64,000 nucleotides of DNA, taken from NCBI GenBank assembly GCA_017991935.1, contig JAGOPP010000011.1:1-64000 (forward strand). Reading direction: 5' to 3'. This DNA is from Oscillospiraceae bacterium (GTDB lineage: Bacteria; Bacillota; Clostridia; Oscillospirales; Ruminococcaceae). The notes under the pieces are model-generated. The model did not search any database. It saw only the letters and a list, made by a program, of their open reading frames with translations, and was not told the origin of the DNA. Positions within the stretch are counted from its first letter, which is position 1; each line of letters starts with the position of its first letter. Below, one piece after another: positions 1-10,400 of this stretch. Made by a program: the position numbers and the translations under genes.

Positions 1-1200
1 GCTGCCGTACATGCTGAACATCGGCAGATAGACCGAGAGCAGCAGGAACATCGTCATCACGGCGAGCCCGATGGTGATGGCCGGCTCCATGATCGTGAGC
101 ATGCGGTCGACCGCGAGGTTCACCTCGTTGTCATAGTAGGCGCCGACCACGTCGAGCGTGTCCTCCAGCGCGCCGGATTCCTCGCCCACGCCGGTCATCT
201 CCGTGAGCAGCTGCGGGAAATAGCCGGTCTCCTTCATGCTGGCGGAGATCCTGCGCCCCTCCTCCACGCCGGCGATGGCCTTATCGATGGCCTTGCCGAG
301 CACGTAGTTGGAGACGACTTTGGAGGTGATCGCCATAGCCTTTGGGGTGACAAGCCCCGAGGACAGCATAGTGGACATGGTGTAGGCGAACTGGGCCGCG
401 CCGTTCATCTGGTTGATCCGCCGGAACATGGAATGCTTGAGCTGGCGGTTGCCGTTCCACACGCGGCCGCCTTCGGTATGGGTGTAGAGCTTAAAGGCCA
501 CAAACAGCCCGCCGAGCGCCGCGGCGATCAGATACCATTGGTGGACGAAGAAATCCGAGACGGCGATCAGCGCCTTGGTCACCCAAGGCAGCTCCACGCC
601 GAGGGACTCGAACACGCCCTTAAACATCGGCACCGCGACCGTCATGATGATAAAAACGACGATGATCGCCACGACGACCACGATGGACGGGTAGGTGAGC
701 GCGCCCACGACCTTGGATCTTGTTTTGGAGCTTTTGTTATAGTATTTTTCGAGCCTGCCGAAGGAGGTCTCCAGCGTGCCGGATTCCTCGCCCGCCCGGA
801 TCGTCTCGATGAACGTGATCGGGAGCTCTTTGCCGTTATTCTCAAAGCTTTGCGCCAGCGTGTAGCCCCCGGCGACGTCCTTCGCCACCTTCTCGAGCAT
901 CTGCTGGACCCTTTTATTCGTGGCCTGTTTCGCCACAAGCTCGACGCACCGCACGATCGGGATGCCGGAGGTCAGGATGATGGAAAACTGCGAGCAGATG
1001 ATCGCGAGGTCCTTCTCCCTGATCTTGCCGGAGCCGAAAAACGAGCTTTCCGCCTTCGTCCCCTTGACCGGCTTGATGCCGACGAGGATGGCGCAGCGAT
1101 CCCGGAGCAGGGCGGCCGCCTCGTATTCGTTGTAAGCCTCGATGATGCCGCTGATCTTTTCGCCGTCCTTAGAGACGCCGCTATACTCAAATGTTGTCAA
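1..1200 (-). CDS. pilC: Type IV pilus inner-membrane platform protein PilC (GspF family), 3' end cut by window
   Basis: Inner-membrane platform of the type IV pilus machine, on which the PilB and PilT ATPases act. The translation reads MTTFEYSGVSKDG at its start and ends at the window edge in LSVYLPMFSMYGS, which is close to the usual PilC C-terminus, so only a few residues are missing. The two T2SSF repeats are visible, each with the hallmark G-E-E-S-G followed by L: AGEESGTLE in the first half and VGEESGALED in the second. Hydrophobic segments follow each repeat. The start is a TTG at 1198-1200, chosen because an AGGTGG ribosome binding site lies 4 nt upstream and the protein begins there as PilC proteins do. 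It is the third gene of pilB-pilT-pilC, 35 bp after pilT. Confidence 0.92.
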   Translation of the reverse strand, partial: MTTFEYSGVSKDGEKISGIIEAYNEYEAAALLRDRCAILVGIKPVKGTKAESSFFGSGKIREKDLAIICSQFSIILTSGIPIVRCVELVAKQATNKRVQQMLEKVAKDVAGGYTLAQSFENNGKELPITFIETIRAGEESGTLETSFGRLEKYYNKSSKTRSKVVGALTYPSIVVVVAIIVVFIIMTVAVPMFKGVFESLGVELPWVTKALIAVSDFFVHQWYLIAAALGGLFVAFKLYTHTEGGRVWNGNRQLKHSMFRRINQMNGAAQFAYTMSTMLSSGLVTPKAMAITSKVVSNYVLGKAIDKAIAGVEEGRRISASMKETGYFPQLLTEMTGVGEESGALEDTLDVVGAYYDNEVNLAVDRMLTIMEPAITIGLAVMTMFLLLSVYLPMFSMYGS

Positions 1201-1235
1201 TAGTCCACCTGCTTTCCGGCGCGCGTGCGCGGCCC

Positions 1236-2288
1236 TTATCTGACCTGTTTTTTCATATATTCCTCGTCGCGGGCGTACTGATGGGCCGTGTCCGAGGAGA
1301 TCTTGCCGGTCTTCCAAAGATCAATCAGGAAATTATCCATGGTGATGCTGCCGCTCTGGCCGCCTGTCGTGATGAAATTCGCGATCTGGGGGGTCTTACC
1401 CTCGCGGATCAGGTTGCGGATGGCCGGGGTGACGATCATCACCTCGCACGCGACGACCCTGCCCTGCCCGCTGCGGTGCGGGACCAGCTGCTGGGAGAGC
1501 ACCGCCCGGAGCGTCGTGGAGAGCTGAAGCCGGATCTGCTGCTGCTGCCCCTGCGGGAACACGCTGATGATGCGGTCGATGGAGTCCTCCGCGGAGTTTG
1601 TATGTAGGGTGGCGAAGACCAGATGGCCGGTCTCCGCGGCCGTGAGCGCCGTCTCAATGGTCGGGAGGTCGCGCATCTCGCCGATCAGGATCACGTCCGG
1701 GTCCTCGCGCAGGATGGCCCGCAGGCCGTCCGCGTAGCTGCGGGTGTCGCGGCCGATCTCGCGCTGGTTGATCACGCACTGATCCGGCGTGTAGAGATAC
1801 TCGATCGGGTCCTCGAGCGTGATGATGTGATCTGGGCGGCCGCGGTTGATGGAATCCAGAATCGCGGCGAGCGTTGTGGATTTGCCGGAGCCCGTCTCGC
1901 CCGTCACCAGCACGATGCCGCTGCGGTATTTTGGGAAATCCCCGGCCACGGCCGGCAGGCCCAGCGTATCGAGCTCGGGGATCTTATCGTTGAGCAGGCG
2001 GATCGCGATGGAGACCGCGTCCTGCTGGCGAAACAGGTTGAGACGCGTGCGCACGCCGCATGGGAACGTGAGCGCCATGTCCAGCTCGCCGATGGATTCG
2101 ATCTTTTCGTAATCCCCGTCGGCAATCTCTTTCGCGTAGATTTCGCAGTCCTCCGGGGTCAGCGCCTCCGGAAACAGCGTCTGGATCCTGCCGTCCACGC
2201 GGCACTTGACCGGCAGGCCCGCCACGATGTGGATGTCCGACGCGCGCAGGTCCCGCGCCTTTCCGATCATTTCATTGACTGCCAGCAT
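1236..2288 (-). CDS. pilT: Twitching motility / pilus retraction ATPase PilT
   Basis: Hexameric cytoplasmic ATPase that drives pilus depolymerisation. At 350 residues it has the standard PilT length. Visible motifs are Walker A GETGSGKST at residues 130-138, the acidic Asp box after it (TLEDPIEY), Walker B VILIGEMRD at about 199-207 and the His-box region TGHLVFATLHT. It starts MLAVNEMIGKARDLRASDIH, a typical PilT N-terminus that includes the ASDIH motif. It sits between pilB (22 bp upstream) and pilC, so the three are very likely one transcript. PilT rather than PilU or PilB is favoured by the short N-terminus and the lack of a zinc tetracysteine motif. Confidence 0.95.
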   Translation of the reverse strand: MLAVNEMIGKARDLRASDIHIVAGLPVKCRVDGRIQTLFPEALTPEDCEIYAKEIADGDYEKIESIGELDMALTFPCGVRTRLNLFRQQDAVSIAIRLLNDKIPELDTLGLPAVAGDFPKYRSGIVLVTGETGSGKSTTLAAILDSINRGRPDHIITLEDPIEYLYTPDQCVINQREIGRDTRSYADGLRAILREDPDVILIGEMRDLPTIETALTAAETGHLVFATLHTNSAEDSIDRIISVFPQGQQQQIRLQLSTTLRAVLSQQLVPHRSGQGRVVACEVMIVTPAIRNLIREGKTPQIANFITTGGQSGSITMDNFLIDLWKTGKISSDTAHQYARDEEYMKKQVR

Positions 2289-2310
2289 TCTCTAAATACC
2301 CCGATTTCTT

Positions 2311-4005
2311 TTATTCTTCCGTGCTGTTGATGACCTTGAAGACCTCCTGCGTGGTCGTGACGCCGTGGAGAACCAAGTTGCGGCAGTTTTCTTTCATAGA
2401 GACAAAGTTGGTGCGCTTGACGGCCTCCGCGATCTGGTCGTGGTTCGCGCGCTGGTTGACGAGGCTCTTTTCCTCGCGGTTGAGCACGAGGATCTCAAAC
2501 ACCGCCTGACGCCCGAAATAGCCGGTGTGCGAGCACTCCGGGCAGCCGGCGCCCCGGTAGAACGTCACGGAGCCGTCGTCCTTGAGGCCGAAGAAGCCGA
2601 GCTCCTCCTCGCTGGGATGGTAGGCCTCGCGGCACTTGGGGCAGATCTTGCGGACCAGTCGCTGGGAGATGACGCCCTTGAGGGCGCTCGAAATCAGATA
2701 CGGCTCGATGCCGATGTCGATCAGACGGTCGATCGTGGAGATCGCGTCGTTCGTATGTATGGTGGAGAGGACCAAGTGGCCCGTGATGGCCGCGCGCATC
2801 GCGATCGTGCCGGTCTCGCCGTCGCGGATCTCGCCCACGGCGATGATGTCCGGGTCCTGACGCAGGATGGAGCGCAGGCCCGAGGCGAACGTCATGCCGG
2901 TCTTTTCGTTGATCTGGCACTGGTTGACGCCGGGAATCTCGATCTCGACCGGGTCCTCGAGCGTGACGACGTTGACGTCCTCCCGCGCGAGCTCCTTAAT
3001 CATCGTGGACATGGTCGTGGATTTGCCCGAACCGGTCGGGCCCACGATCAGGATGACGCCGCTGCTGTTTTTCATCAGCGCGGCATATTTTTTAAGATCG
3101 TCCCCCTCGAGGCCGATCACGCCTTTATCGAGAAACTGGGCGGACTTGTCGAGCAGGCGGAGCACCATTTTTTCGCCGTGCGCGGTCGGCAGCGAGGAGA
3201 TACGCAGGTCGATATTTTTGCCCTTGGCGCTGACGTTCGCGCGGCCGTCCTGCGGGATCTTGTGCTCGGAGATGTCCATATTGCCTATGATCTTGAGGCG
3301 GGAGATGACCGGGTTTTGCAGGTTCGCCGGCACGACCAGCATCGTGCGCAGCAGGCCGTCGATCCGCATCCGGACCACCATATCCTTCTCTTGGGGCTCG
3401 ACGTGGATGTCGCTCGCGCGCTCCGCCACCGCGCGCTCGATGATCGAGTTGACGAAGCGGATGGTCGGGACAGCGGCGGAATCCTCCTCCTCCCCGACGG
3501 TCGTTTTGATCGGGAGCGCCGAGTCGGCGGTGCTTTCGGCCTCGCGCTTCATCTCCTCGATCGCGCGGGCGGCGCCCTCGTTGCCGTAAAGCGTGTTGAT
3601 CGCGCGCTCCGTGGCCGCGCGGGTCGAGATCAGGGGAACGACGTTTTTGTGGGAAACGCCCTTGATCTCCTCGAGCGCCATAAAGTTCATCGGGTCGATC
3701 ATCGCGACATAAAGCTCGTTGTTGACAATCTTTACCGGAACCGTGCTGTATTTTTTCGCGATATTTCTGGGAACATATTTGGTCAGCTCAACAGGGATCG
3801 TCACGCTCGTCAGGTCGATGAAATCGACGCCAAGCTGAATCTGCAGCGCTTCGATCAACTGCGGCTCCGTGATGACGTTGTTGTTGAGCAAGACGTCGCC
3901 CAGCCTTTCTCCGGTCTTTTTCTGAACCGCGAGCGCTTCGCTCAACTCTTTTTCATTGATAATTCCGGCAGAAATCAGCAAATCGCCCAAACGTATATAG
4001 GTCAT
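2311..4005 (-). CDS. pilB: Type IV pilus assembly ATPase PilB (GspE family)
   Basis: Cytoplasmic ATPase that powers pilus extension. The 564-residue protein has an N-terminal MshEN-type domain (starts MTYIRLGDLLISAGIINEKE), then the GspE/PilB ATPase core. Walker A GPTGSGKST lies near residue 322, Walker B VGEIRDGET near 388, and two CxxC pairs (CPKC near 451 and CPEC near 490) form the zinc-binding tetracysteine typical of extension ATPases and absent from PilT. First gene of the pilB-pilT-pilC run. A candidate sigma-A promoter lies about 85 bp upstream. Pilin and other assembly genes are not in this window and may lie beyond the left edge. Confidence 0.95.
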   Translation of the reverse strand: MTYIRLGDLLISAGIINEKELSEALAVQKKTGERLGDVLLNNNVITEPQLIEALQIQLGVDFIDLTSVTIPVELTKYVPRNIAKKYSTVPVKIVNNELYVAMIDPMNFMALEEIKGVSHKNVVPLISTRAATERAINTLYGNEGAARAIEEMKREAESTADSALPIKTTVGEEEDSAAVPTIRFVNSIIERAVAERASDIHVEPQEKDMVVRMRIDGLLRTMLVVPANLQNPVISRLKIIGNMDISEHKIPQDGRANVSAKGKNIDLRISSLPTAHGEKMVLRLLDKSAQFLDKGVIGLEGDDLKKYAALMKNSSGVILIVGPTGSGKSTTMSTMIKELAREDVNVVTLEDPVEIEIPGVNQCQINEKTGMTFASGLRSILRQDPDIIAVGEIRDGETGTIAMRAAITGHLVLSTIHTNDAISTIDRLIDIGIEPYLISSALKGVISQRLVRKICPKCREAYHPSEEELGFFGLKDDGSVTFYRGAGCPECSHTGYFGRQAVFEILVLNREEKSLVNQRANHDQIAEAVKRTNFVSMKENCRNLVLHGVTTTQEVFKVINSTEE

Positions 4006-4088
4006 ATCCCCGCTCCTTCTCCGTCAGTCACACAAAATTCCCATAAATTGAAACAAAAATCTTCGTATTCTATGCTTGCTTTTTAATA

Positions 4089-4117
4089 ATTATATTCTAT
4101 TTCTTCCCCCATTGTAA
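4089..4117 (-). promoter_or_regulatory. Candidate sigma-A promoter for pilBTC
   Basis: On the minus strand a perfect -10 TATAAT (4089-4094) lies 17 bp from a weak -35 TTACAA (4112-4117). It is about 85 bp upstream of the pilB start, in the AT-rich part of an otherwise GC-rich gap. Confidence 0.5.
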
Positions 4118-4774
4118 TTATTTTAACAAAAAAAAGCGGCTTTTTTATCGTATTCTCCCGCTTTTTGGCGGTGTTGTCCCCTTTTTTTCCCGAAACCGAA
4201 AAGAAACGCCCAAAACGTCCCTCGCCCCGCCCGCGAGACCGGAGGCCGATTTTGGTTTGATCGCGCGGGGGCTTGTCCGGCCGGAAAATCTTCCCGCCCG
4301 CCCGCGGCCTCCGGCGGGGAAACCATCCGCGGGAGAGACTTCCTTTTTCTTCCCCTCCCGTTATGCGTTTCGCGGGCGATTTTTGGCCTTTTTTAAAGAA
4401 AAAAACGGACGGGCGGCCCTCCTCCCGCGGCTTTTTTCCGATTGGATCGGGCGCGGAACCCGGCTCCGCCGCGGTTTGAAAGCTGTATATTCTTCCTCAT
4501 TTTGCAGAGAATAGGAAAGCAAACCGGTGTCAGAATGAGATTGCCGTTTCCTTTTTGGAGGAAGGTTTTGCCCGCCGCTTCAAAGCGGAGAGCCGGCCGG
4601 ACGGTCAAGCCCGGCGGGGCGGCGGACCCGCGGGGCAAAGCCCGGAGGAACCCTCGCGGCGCGGGCGGCCGCATCCGTATGAGGAATTTCATTTAAGCCG
4701 GGTTCCATGGATTTTGGGCGGATCCCCGACAGGCGTCCGGGAAAATCCAAATAAACTGCAGAAAGGTTGAAACC
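4118..4774. other. Intergenic region between divergent pilB and spoVT
   Basis: About 660 bp with no convincing gene. Short open frames on both strands are arginine/proline-rich and lack ribosome binding sites, as expected from high-GC non-coding DNA. I looked for a sigma-G-type promoter in front of spoVT and found no clear match. Confidence 0.5.
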
Positions 4775-5314
4775 ATGAAAGCCACAGGCATTGTCAGAAG
4801 AATCGACGACCTCGGCCGTGTTGTGATACCGAAAGAGATCCGGAGAGTCTTGCGAATCCGCGAAGGCGATCCTCTGGAAATTTTTACCGATAACGACGGC
4901 GAGGTTATTTTTAAAAAATATTCGCCCATCGGGGAGCTGTCCGAATTCGCCGGGCAGTACGCCGACGTGCTCAACAAAGTCGGCGGCTATCCGGTCGTCA
5001 TCTGCGACCGAGACCATGTGATCTGCGCCTCCGGGGTCCCCAAAAAAGAGGTCGTGGAGCGCCGCGTCTCCCCCGCCCTTGAGGATTTAATGGAGCACCG
5101 GGGAACCTTTTCCTCCACCAGCACGGACAAAAAGCTGCTGCCCGTCGAGGGCATGGAGCGCGGCGCACTTGCCGCCGCGTCCATCGTCGCCGCCGGGGAC
5201 GTCTGCGGCGCGGTCGTCTATCTCTGCGGCGACGGGGACTGCCGCGCGACCGAGGCCGAAAACAAACTGATCTCCGCGGCCGCGTCTTTTTTGGGCAAGC
5301 AGATGGAGGAATAA
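4775..5314 (+). CDS. spoVT: Stage V sporulation protein T (AbrB-type regulator with GAF domain)
   Basis: DNA-binding regulator of forespore (sigma-G) genes and of spore germination properties. The 179-residue length matches Bacillus SpoVT. Residues 1-50 are an AbrB/SpoVT swapped-hairpin DNA-binding domain (MKATGIVRRIDDLGRVVIPK, then EIRRVLRI and GDPLEIFTD). Residues of roughly 55-178 form the GAF-like sensory domain (VVICDRDHVICASGVPKKE). AGAAAGG lies about 8 nt upstream of the ATG. It is monocistronic, ends in a strong terminator shared with the convergent marR gene, and is the best single marker that the host makes endospores. Confidence 0.95.
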   Translation: MKATGIVRRIDDLGRVVIPKEIRRVLRIREGDPLEIFTDNDGEVIFKKYSPIGELSEFAGQYADVLNKVGGYPVVICDRDHVICASGVPKKEVVERRVSPALEDLMEHRGTFSSTSTDKKLLPVEGMERGALAAASIVAAGDVCGAVVYLCGDGDCRATEAENKLISAAASFLGKQMEE

Positions 5315-5362
5315 CGGCCCCGCCGCGCGCCCGTTCTCTAAATAAAGAATAGCATATTTTCG

Positions 5363-5410
5363 AAAAAAGGGAAAGTCTCCCAGACCGGAGGCTTTCCCCT
5401 TTTTTTATTT
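5363..5410. terminator. Bidirectional rho-independent terminator between spoVT and marR
   Basis: A 12-bp stem (5369-5380 with 5387-5398, one G-U pair) with a 6-nt loop is followed by a T-run on the plus strand and preceded by an A-run. It can therefore serve both convergent genes. The marR stop codon lies inside the T-run. Confidence 0.85.
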
Positions 5411-5887
5411 TTCCTGCGGTTTGTCGGCCAGTTTCCGGAGATCGTTTTCCATGATCCGGACGAGCTTTCCCAGCAGGGAGACGGCCCGCGCGGAATCGAG
5501 GTCGCCCATCTCGCGGAAGATCCGGACCGAAAAGGCGTCGACACGCTCCCGCTCCTCCCGGAACACGCGCGTCCCCTCCTCCGTCAGAAAAACGAAGGTC
5601 TTGCGGCGGTTGCCGGCGTCCGTCCGGCGGTAGACGAGGCCCTTGTTTTCCAGCACGCGCAGCAGGTTGGTCACGGCCGACGGCGTGACGTGAAGCCGCT
5701 CTTTGATCTGGGAGACGGTGGCGGGGCCTTCGTTCTCGCAAAAATCCCAAATGGTGCCCAGCAGGATGAATTCCGCGGATTGGATCTGCCGGTAGATCTT
5801 TCCGAAATCCAGCCTCTGCGCACGGCGCAGCAGGCCGATCACCTGCCGGATCCCCTCCTCGCTGTCGAACCCGATTTCCCGGTTCAT
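5405..5887 (-). CDS. MarR-family transcriptional regulator of the adjacent RND pump
   Basis: A 160-residue winged-helix repressor. The core reads SAEFILLGTIWDF, then a recognition helix in TPSAVTNLLRVLENKGLVYR and a wing with RRKTFVFLTEEG, as in MarR proteins. The open frame extends further upstream, but the ATG at 5885-5887 is chosen because GGAGGG lies about 7 nt before it and the extra upstream sequence overlaps the adaptor gene. It follows the adaptor gene by 16 bp as the last gene of the pump operon. It is inferred to bind the GTGCAC palindrome downstream of the operon promoter at about 10817-10839. The ligand is unknown. Confidence 0.88.
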   Translation of the reverse strand: MNREIGFDSEEGIRQVIGLLRRAQRLDFGKIYRQIQSAEFILLGTIWDFCENEGPATVSQIKERLHVTPSAVTNLLRVLENKGLVYRRTDAGNRRKTFVFLTEEGTRVFREERERVDAFSVRIFREMGDLDSARAVSLLGKLVRIMENDLRKLADKPQEK

Positions 5888-5903
5888 AATCCCGCCCTCC
5901 CCG

Positions 5904-7496
5904 TCAGCCGCCCAGCGGCGTGACGGTGACGCCGCCGTCGGGATCTTCATAGGAGAGCTCCGCGCCGTCCGCCAAGTCCGGCGACCACGAGGTGACGACC
6001 CGGTCGCCGGCCGAGACGCCCTCGGTGACGGCGGTGACGGTCTCATCGGAGAGGCCGGTCTGGATGGGCGTGCGGACGGCCTTCCCGTCCTTCGCGAGGA
6101 AGACGTAGGCGCCCTCGCCGCCGTAATACACCGCGTCGTAGGGCACGAGCACGGCTCCCTGCTGCCGGTAGGTGTCGGTCGTCACGGAGACGGTGGTGTT
6201 GGAGGCGAGCGCGCCCGCCTCCGCCTTCACCGACGCCTCGATTTTGAAAAGTCCCTTCATCAGATCGAGCGAGACGCCGATCTCGGTGATCTCTCCCGGA
6301 TAGGTTTTCCCGTTGCGCTCGACCGTCACCGCCTGCCCGACCGTGAGCGCGTTGCGCACCTCCTCGGCGACGTAAAACGTGGCGGTCATGCTGGCTTTGT
6401 CGGAGATGACAAAGGCCGCGGAGCCCCCCGCGAACCCGTGCTCCTGCGCGGAGACGCTCTCCACGACGCCGGAGATCGGGGCGGTGATTTGGTAGAGGCT
6501 CATCTGGTATTCCGCCGCCTTCACCCCGGCGGATACCGCGCCGAGCTGCGCGTCCAAGATGGCCTGCGTCTCCTCGCGCAGGTCGCCCTGCGTGATGTCC
6601 GCGGAGTCCTCGGCGAGCTGCAGGGCGTCCCGGTAGCCGGAGATGGCCTGCCGGTACTGCTTGATCGCGCCGTCCAAGGAGTCGAGGCCGCCCTGCATCG
6701 ACGTTTTGGCCGAGGAGAGCGCCGCGAGCTTTTCGGCGGCGGAATCCATGTCCTCCTCGAGCCCGTCGATATAGGAATCGAGCCGGTCGACGCTGGCGCC
6801 CCATTCGACCAGCAGGTCGTGCACCGCGCCGCACGCTTCGTAGGCTTCATGAGAGGGATCGGAGAGCACGGCGCGCAGCTCCGCGTCGCTGAGCACGTCG
6901 CTCGCGACCAGCGTCTTTTGCGCGTCCACGGCGTCCGCGTAGGCGGAGGCCGCCTGCTGATAGGCGGCGGCGAGCTGCGCCCCGGCCGTCTCGACGCCCT
7001 CGATCTCGTCCTGCAAATCGCTTTTACTGTCCTTCGCGTCGCCGAGGCTGTCCGTGTAGGCGGAGATGGAGTCCTTGAGCGAGCGGATGTTGGAATCGAG
7101 CTGCAGATCGGCGAGGTCGTAGGGGGCGCCGGTGGCCTGATCCATCGAGGCCTTGGCGGACGCGTAGGCGGCCTCGGCGCTCGCGAGGGCAAGCCGGGCG
7201 GCCTCGTCGTCGATGCTCATCAGCAATTGGCCCTCCTCCACGGTGTCGCCGACGGAGGCGAAGACCCCCGTGATCTCCCCCGCCGCGAGCGGCACGACAT
7301 AGACCGATTCTCCGGCCGCGAGCGTGCCGATGTACGTATTTTTGAGCACCAGATCGCCAGTCTTCGCCTCCTCGACCGTGACCGGGATCGCGGCGTCCCG
7401 CGCCGCGGGCTCCTCTTGGTTGCATGCGCAAAGGGTCATGAGCATCAGCACGGCGAGCGTCAGGGCCGCCGTTTTATGTAACAAAGTGTTTCTCAT
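5904..7496 (-). CDS. RND efflux periplasmic-adaptor-type (membrane fusion) lipoprotein
   Basis: Partner of the RND transporter encoded immediately upstream. The 530-residue protein begins with a lipoprotein signal peptide (lipobox L-C-A-C near residue 25). Next come a first half of the lipoyl/barrel-sandwich domain (AGEITGVFASVGDTVEEGQL), a long Ala/Asp/Ser-rich coiled-coil hairpin at about residues 100-320, the second half lipoyl strand (ITAPISGVVESVSAQEHGF), and C-terminal beta-barrel and membrane-proximal domains. The coiled coil is longer than in typical AcrA. Its ATG overlaps the RND stop by 4 nt (ATGA), so the two are translationally coupled. In a single-membrane cell it would be anchored outside the cytoplasmic membrane. 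Substrate unknown. Confidence 0.9.
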   Translation of the reverse strand: MRNTLLHKTAALTLAVLMLMTLCACNQEEPAARDAAIPVTVEEAKTGDLVLKNTYIGTLAAGESVYVVPLAAGEITGVFASVGDTVEEGQLLMSIDDEAARLALASAEAAYASAKASMDQATGAPYDLADLQLDSNIRSLKDSISAYTDSLGDAKDSKSDLQDEIEGVETAGAQLAAAYQQAASAYADAVDAQKTLVASDVLSDAELRAVLSDPSHEAYEACGAVHDLLVEWGASVDRLDSYIDGLEEDMDSAAEKLAALSSAKTSMQGGLDSLDGAIKQYRQAISGYRDALQLAEDSADITQGDLREETQAILDAQLGAVSAGVKAAEYQMSLYQITAPISGVVESVSAQEHGFAGGSAAFVISDKASMTATFYVAEEVRNALTVGQAVTVERNGKTYPGEITEIGVSLDLMKGLFKIEASVKAEAGALASNTTVSVTTDTYRQQGAVLVPYDAVYYGGEGAYVFLAKDGKAVRTPIQTGLSDETVTAVTEGVSAGDRVVTSWSPDLADGAELSYEDPDGGVTVTPLGG

Positions 7497-10400
7497 TTCT
7501 TTGAAACCTCCTCATCCGATTTCTCCGTTTTCAAAGCCGGCTCCCCCGGTTTTGTGTCGGGGGGTTGCGCGGGCGGGGCCGTCTCCGGCTCCAGACTCCA
7601 TGTTATGGGCCCCGGATCGGGCTCTCCTGATTCCAAATCCGGTCTTTCCGCATCGGGATCGGATTCCCCGTCCGGTTCTCCGGCCGGAGAACCGGACGCC
7701 TCCGGCGGCCGGGCTCCGGGGATGCCCTCGGTCCGCAGTCTCTCCTTCACATCGTCCGGCAGGCCGAGATACTGGGCCTTCTTGCCGGCCATGACCATGT
7801 AAAAGTCCGGCTGGAGCAGCAGGATGAGCAGCGTGGAGGCCATCAGCCCGCCGGCGATGACCATCGACATGCCCTTAATCATCTGGGTGTCCGGGTCCGT
7901 GGTGAAGGCCGTGGGCATCATCGCGAGCACGGTCGTGAGCGTCGTCATCAGGATCGGGCGCAGGCGGATCTGGCCGCTCTTGATGAGGGCCTGCTCCACC
8001 GGCATGTCGGCCTTGAGCTGATCGGCGGTGTCGACGAACAGGATGCCGTTATTGACGACCGTGCCCACCAGCGTCAGGAAGCCCATCAGCGAGATCAGGC
8101 TAAACGTGGTCCGCATCAGGAACATGACGAGGAAGGACCCGATCAGGCAGAACGGGATGCTGACCATGACCATCAGCGAGAAGCGCGGCGACTCGAACTG
8201 GATCGCCATCACGAGGAAGACCAGAAAGATGCCGAACGCGATCGCGGCCAGCATGCTGTACAGCTCCTCGTACATGGTCTCCTCCGCGTCGCCCTGCACG
8301 ATCTCGACGCCCTCCGGCAGCTCGAGCCCCTTGAGCGACTTGGTGATCCGGTCGCCGGCGGTCCAGCGGGCGGATTCCGTCGGGGACGCGGTCAGGGCGA
8401 CCTGATAGCTGCCGTCCTTGCGCACCCGGGTCTCGAGCTCCTCGCCGTAGGTAAGCTTTGCGATCTCGCTGAGCGCGACCGACGTGCCGTAGGGCGTGGA
8501 GATCGTCTTATTCATTAAACCGTTGACGTTGCCGTAGCTCTCCTCGGGGTATTCGAGGCGGATGGAATATTCCTCGTCGTCGATCACCATTGTGGACGCC
8601 TCGACGCCGCTGACGGAGAAATACAGATCCATGGCGACCTGCGCGGGCGTCAGCCCGGCGGCCATGGCCTTCTTCGGGTCGATTTGGATGCCGGCCTGCG
8701 TCGAGGCCTGCTCGGCGTCGGAATCGACCTTGATGACGCCCGGGACCGCCTTTATGACGGCTTTGACCTGTTTCGCGGCCGCCTTCAGGCTCTCCAGATC
8801 GTTGCCCTGCAGGTTGACCACGACGTCGCTGCTCAGATAGGAGGTGAACGCCGACATGATGCCGCCGCCCGTGCCGGAGATCGTGAGATCCATATTCGTC
8901 ATATTTTTAAACAGATCGGTATAATATTCGACCGCCGCCTCCGAGCTGCGCTTGCTGCCCTCCGCGCTGTAAGCGGTGATGGCGGCGGTGCCGGACGCGG
9001 CCACGCCGGACAGGGCGTCCCCGGAGACCGAAAGGCTCACCTCGTCGAAGTTTTCGTCCGCGAGCAGGGCCTCCTCGATCGGGCGGATCTGCTCGTCGAT
9101 GGATTCGACCCGCGTGCCCGGGCGGAATTTCGCGGTCAGGGAGATGCTGCCGTCGTAGGAGACGGGCACCAGCTCCATATGAAGCGTGAGCGCGAGGGCG
9201 ACGGAGCCCAAAAAGAGGCCGACCGCGATGAAGATGACCGCGATCTTATGCCGGAAAAGCTTCGGCATGAACCGGCCGTAGGCGTCGGTGACTTTATTGA
9301 GGAATTTGTTGACCGGGAAGTCCTCCCGCGGCTTCGGCTTGAGCTTCAGGAAGGCGAGCGGCACGATCGTGACGGCGCTCAGCAGCGAGCCCGACAGCAC
9401 GAAGATGATCGTCCAGCCGAATTCCACAAACATTTGCCCGGTCAGGCCCTTCATAAAGGTCAGCGGCAGGTAGACGACGAGGGTGGTCACCGTGGCGGCC
9501 ACCACGGACATCATGACGGTCCCGCTGCCCGAGAGGGCGGCCTCGCGGTAGCTCGCGCCCTGCTCCCGCATGCGGAAGCAGCTCTCGAGCACGACGATCG
9601 AGTTGTCGACGATCATGCCGATGGCGATGATCAGCGACCCGGCGGTCATCAGGTTGAGGGTATATCCCAGCAGCCGCATGCAGCACAGCCCCAGCAGCAC
9701 CGAAACCGGCATCGAGGCCCCGACGATCAGGCTCGCTTTGATGTCCCCGGTGAAGAACAGCAGCACCGCCATGCAGCAGGCGACGCCGATCAGCAGCGTC
9801 TCGCCGATCGTCGAGAGGGCTTTCACGATGTATTCCCCGGCGTTGTAGATCAGCTGAAAGCGCATCTCCGGGTTTTCCGCCTGAAATCCCTCGATGATGT
9901 CCACGACCTTGCCCGCGACCGAGACGGAGCCCGCGGACTGGTTTTTTGTGACCGCGAGGATGATGCTCTCCTCGCCGTTGTAGCGGCTGAGGCTGCCGGC
10001 GGGCTTGGCGCCCATGGCGATGTCCGCCACGTCGCGGAGGGTGATCTGGCTGCCGGTGGCGGTGAGCAGCGGGACGTCCCGCAGCCCGCTCAGGGAGACG
10101 AGATCCGAGGAGGCCACCACGCCGATGTCCTGCGTGCCGGCCTCCACGCTGCCCGCCGGAACGCTGAAATCCGCGGCCGCGATGAACCCGGCGATCGAGT
10201 TGATCGAGAGGCCGTACTGGCTCATCAGGTCCTCGCGCAGCAGCACCTGCACATAATTTTCCTCGCCGCCGTAGATATCGACCTTGGCGACCTCATTCAT
10301 CGCCTCGATCTCCGGCACGATCGAATCCTCCACATAGGAGAGCAGATTTTCGGCGTTGGGCGCCTCGATGGAGACCTCGACCGTCGGCATGGCGCTCAAC

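Noticed and set aside
4257..4770. Short genes in the pilB-spoVT gap
   Set aside because: Candidates are Arg/Pro-rich, overlap one another in several frames and lack start signals.
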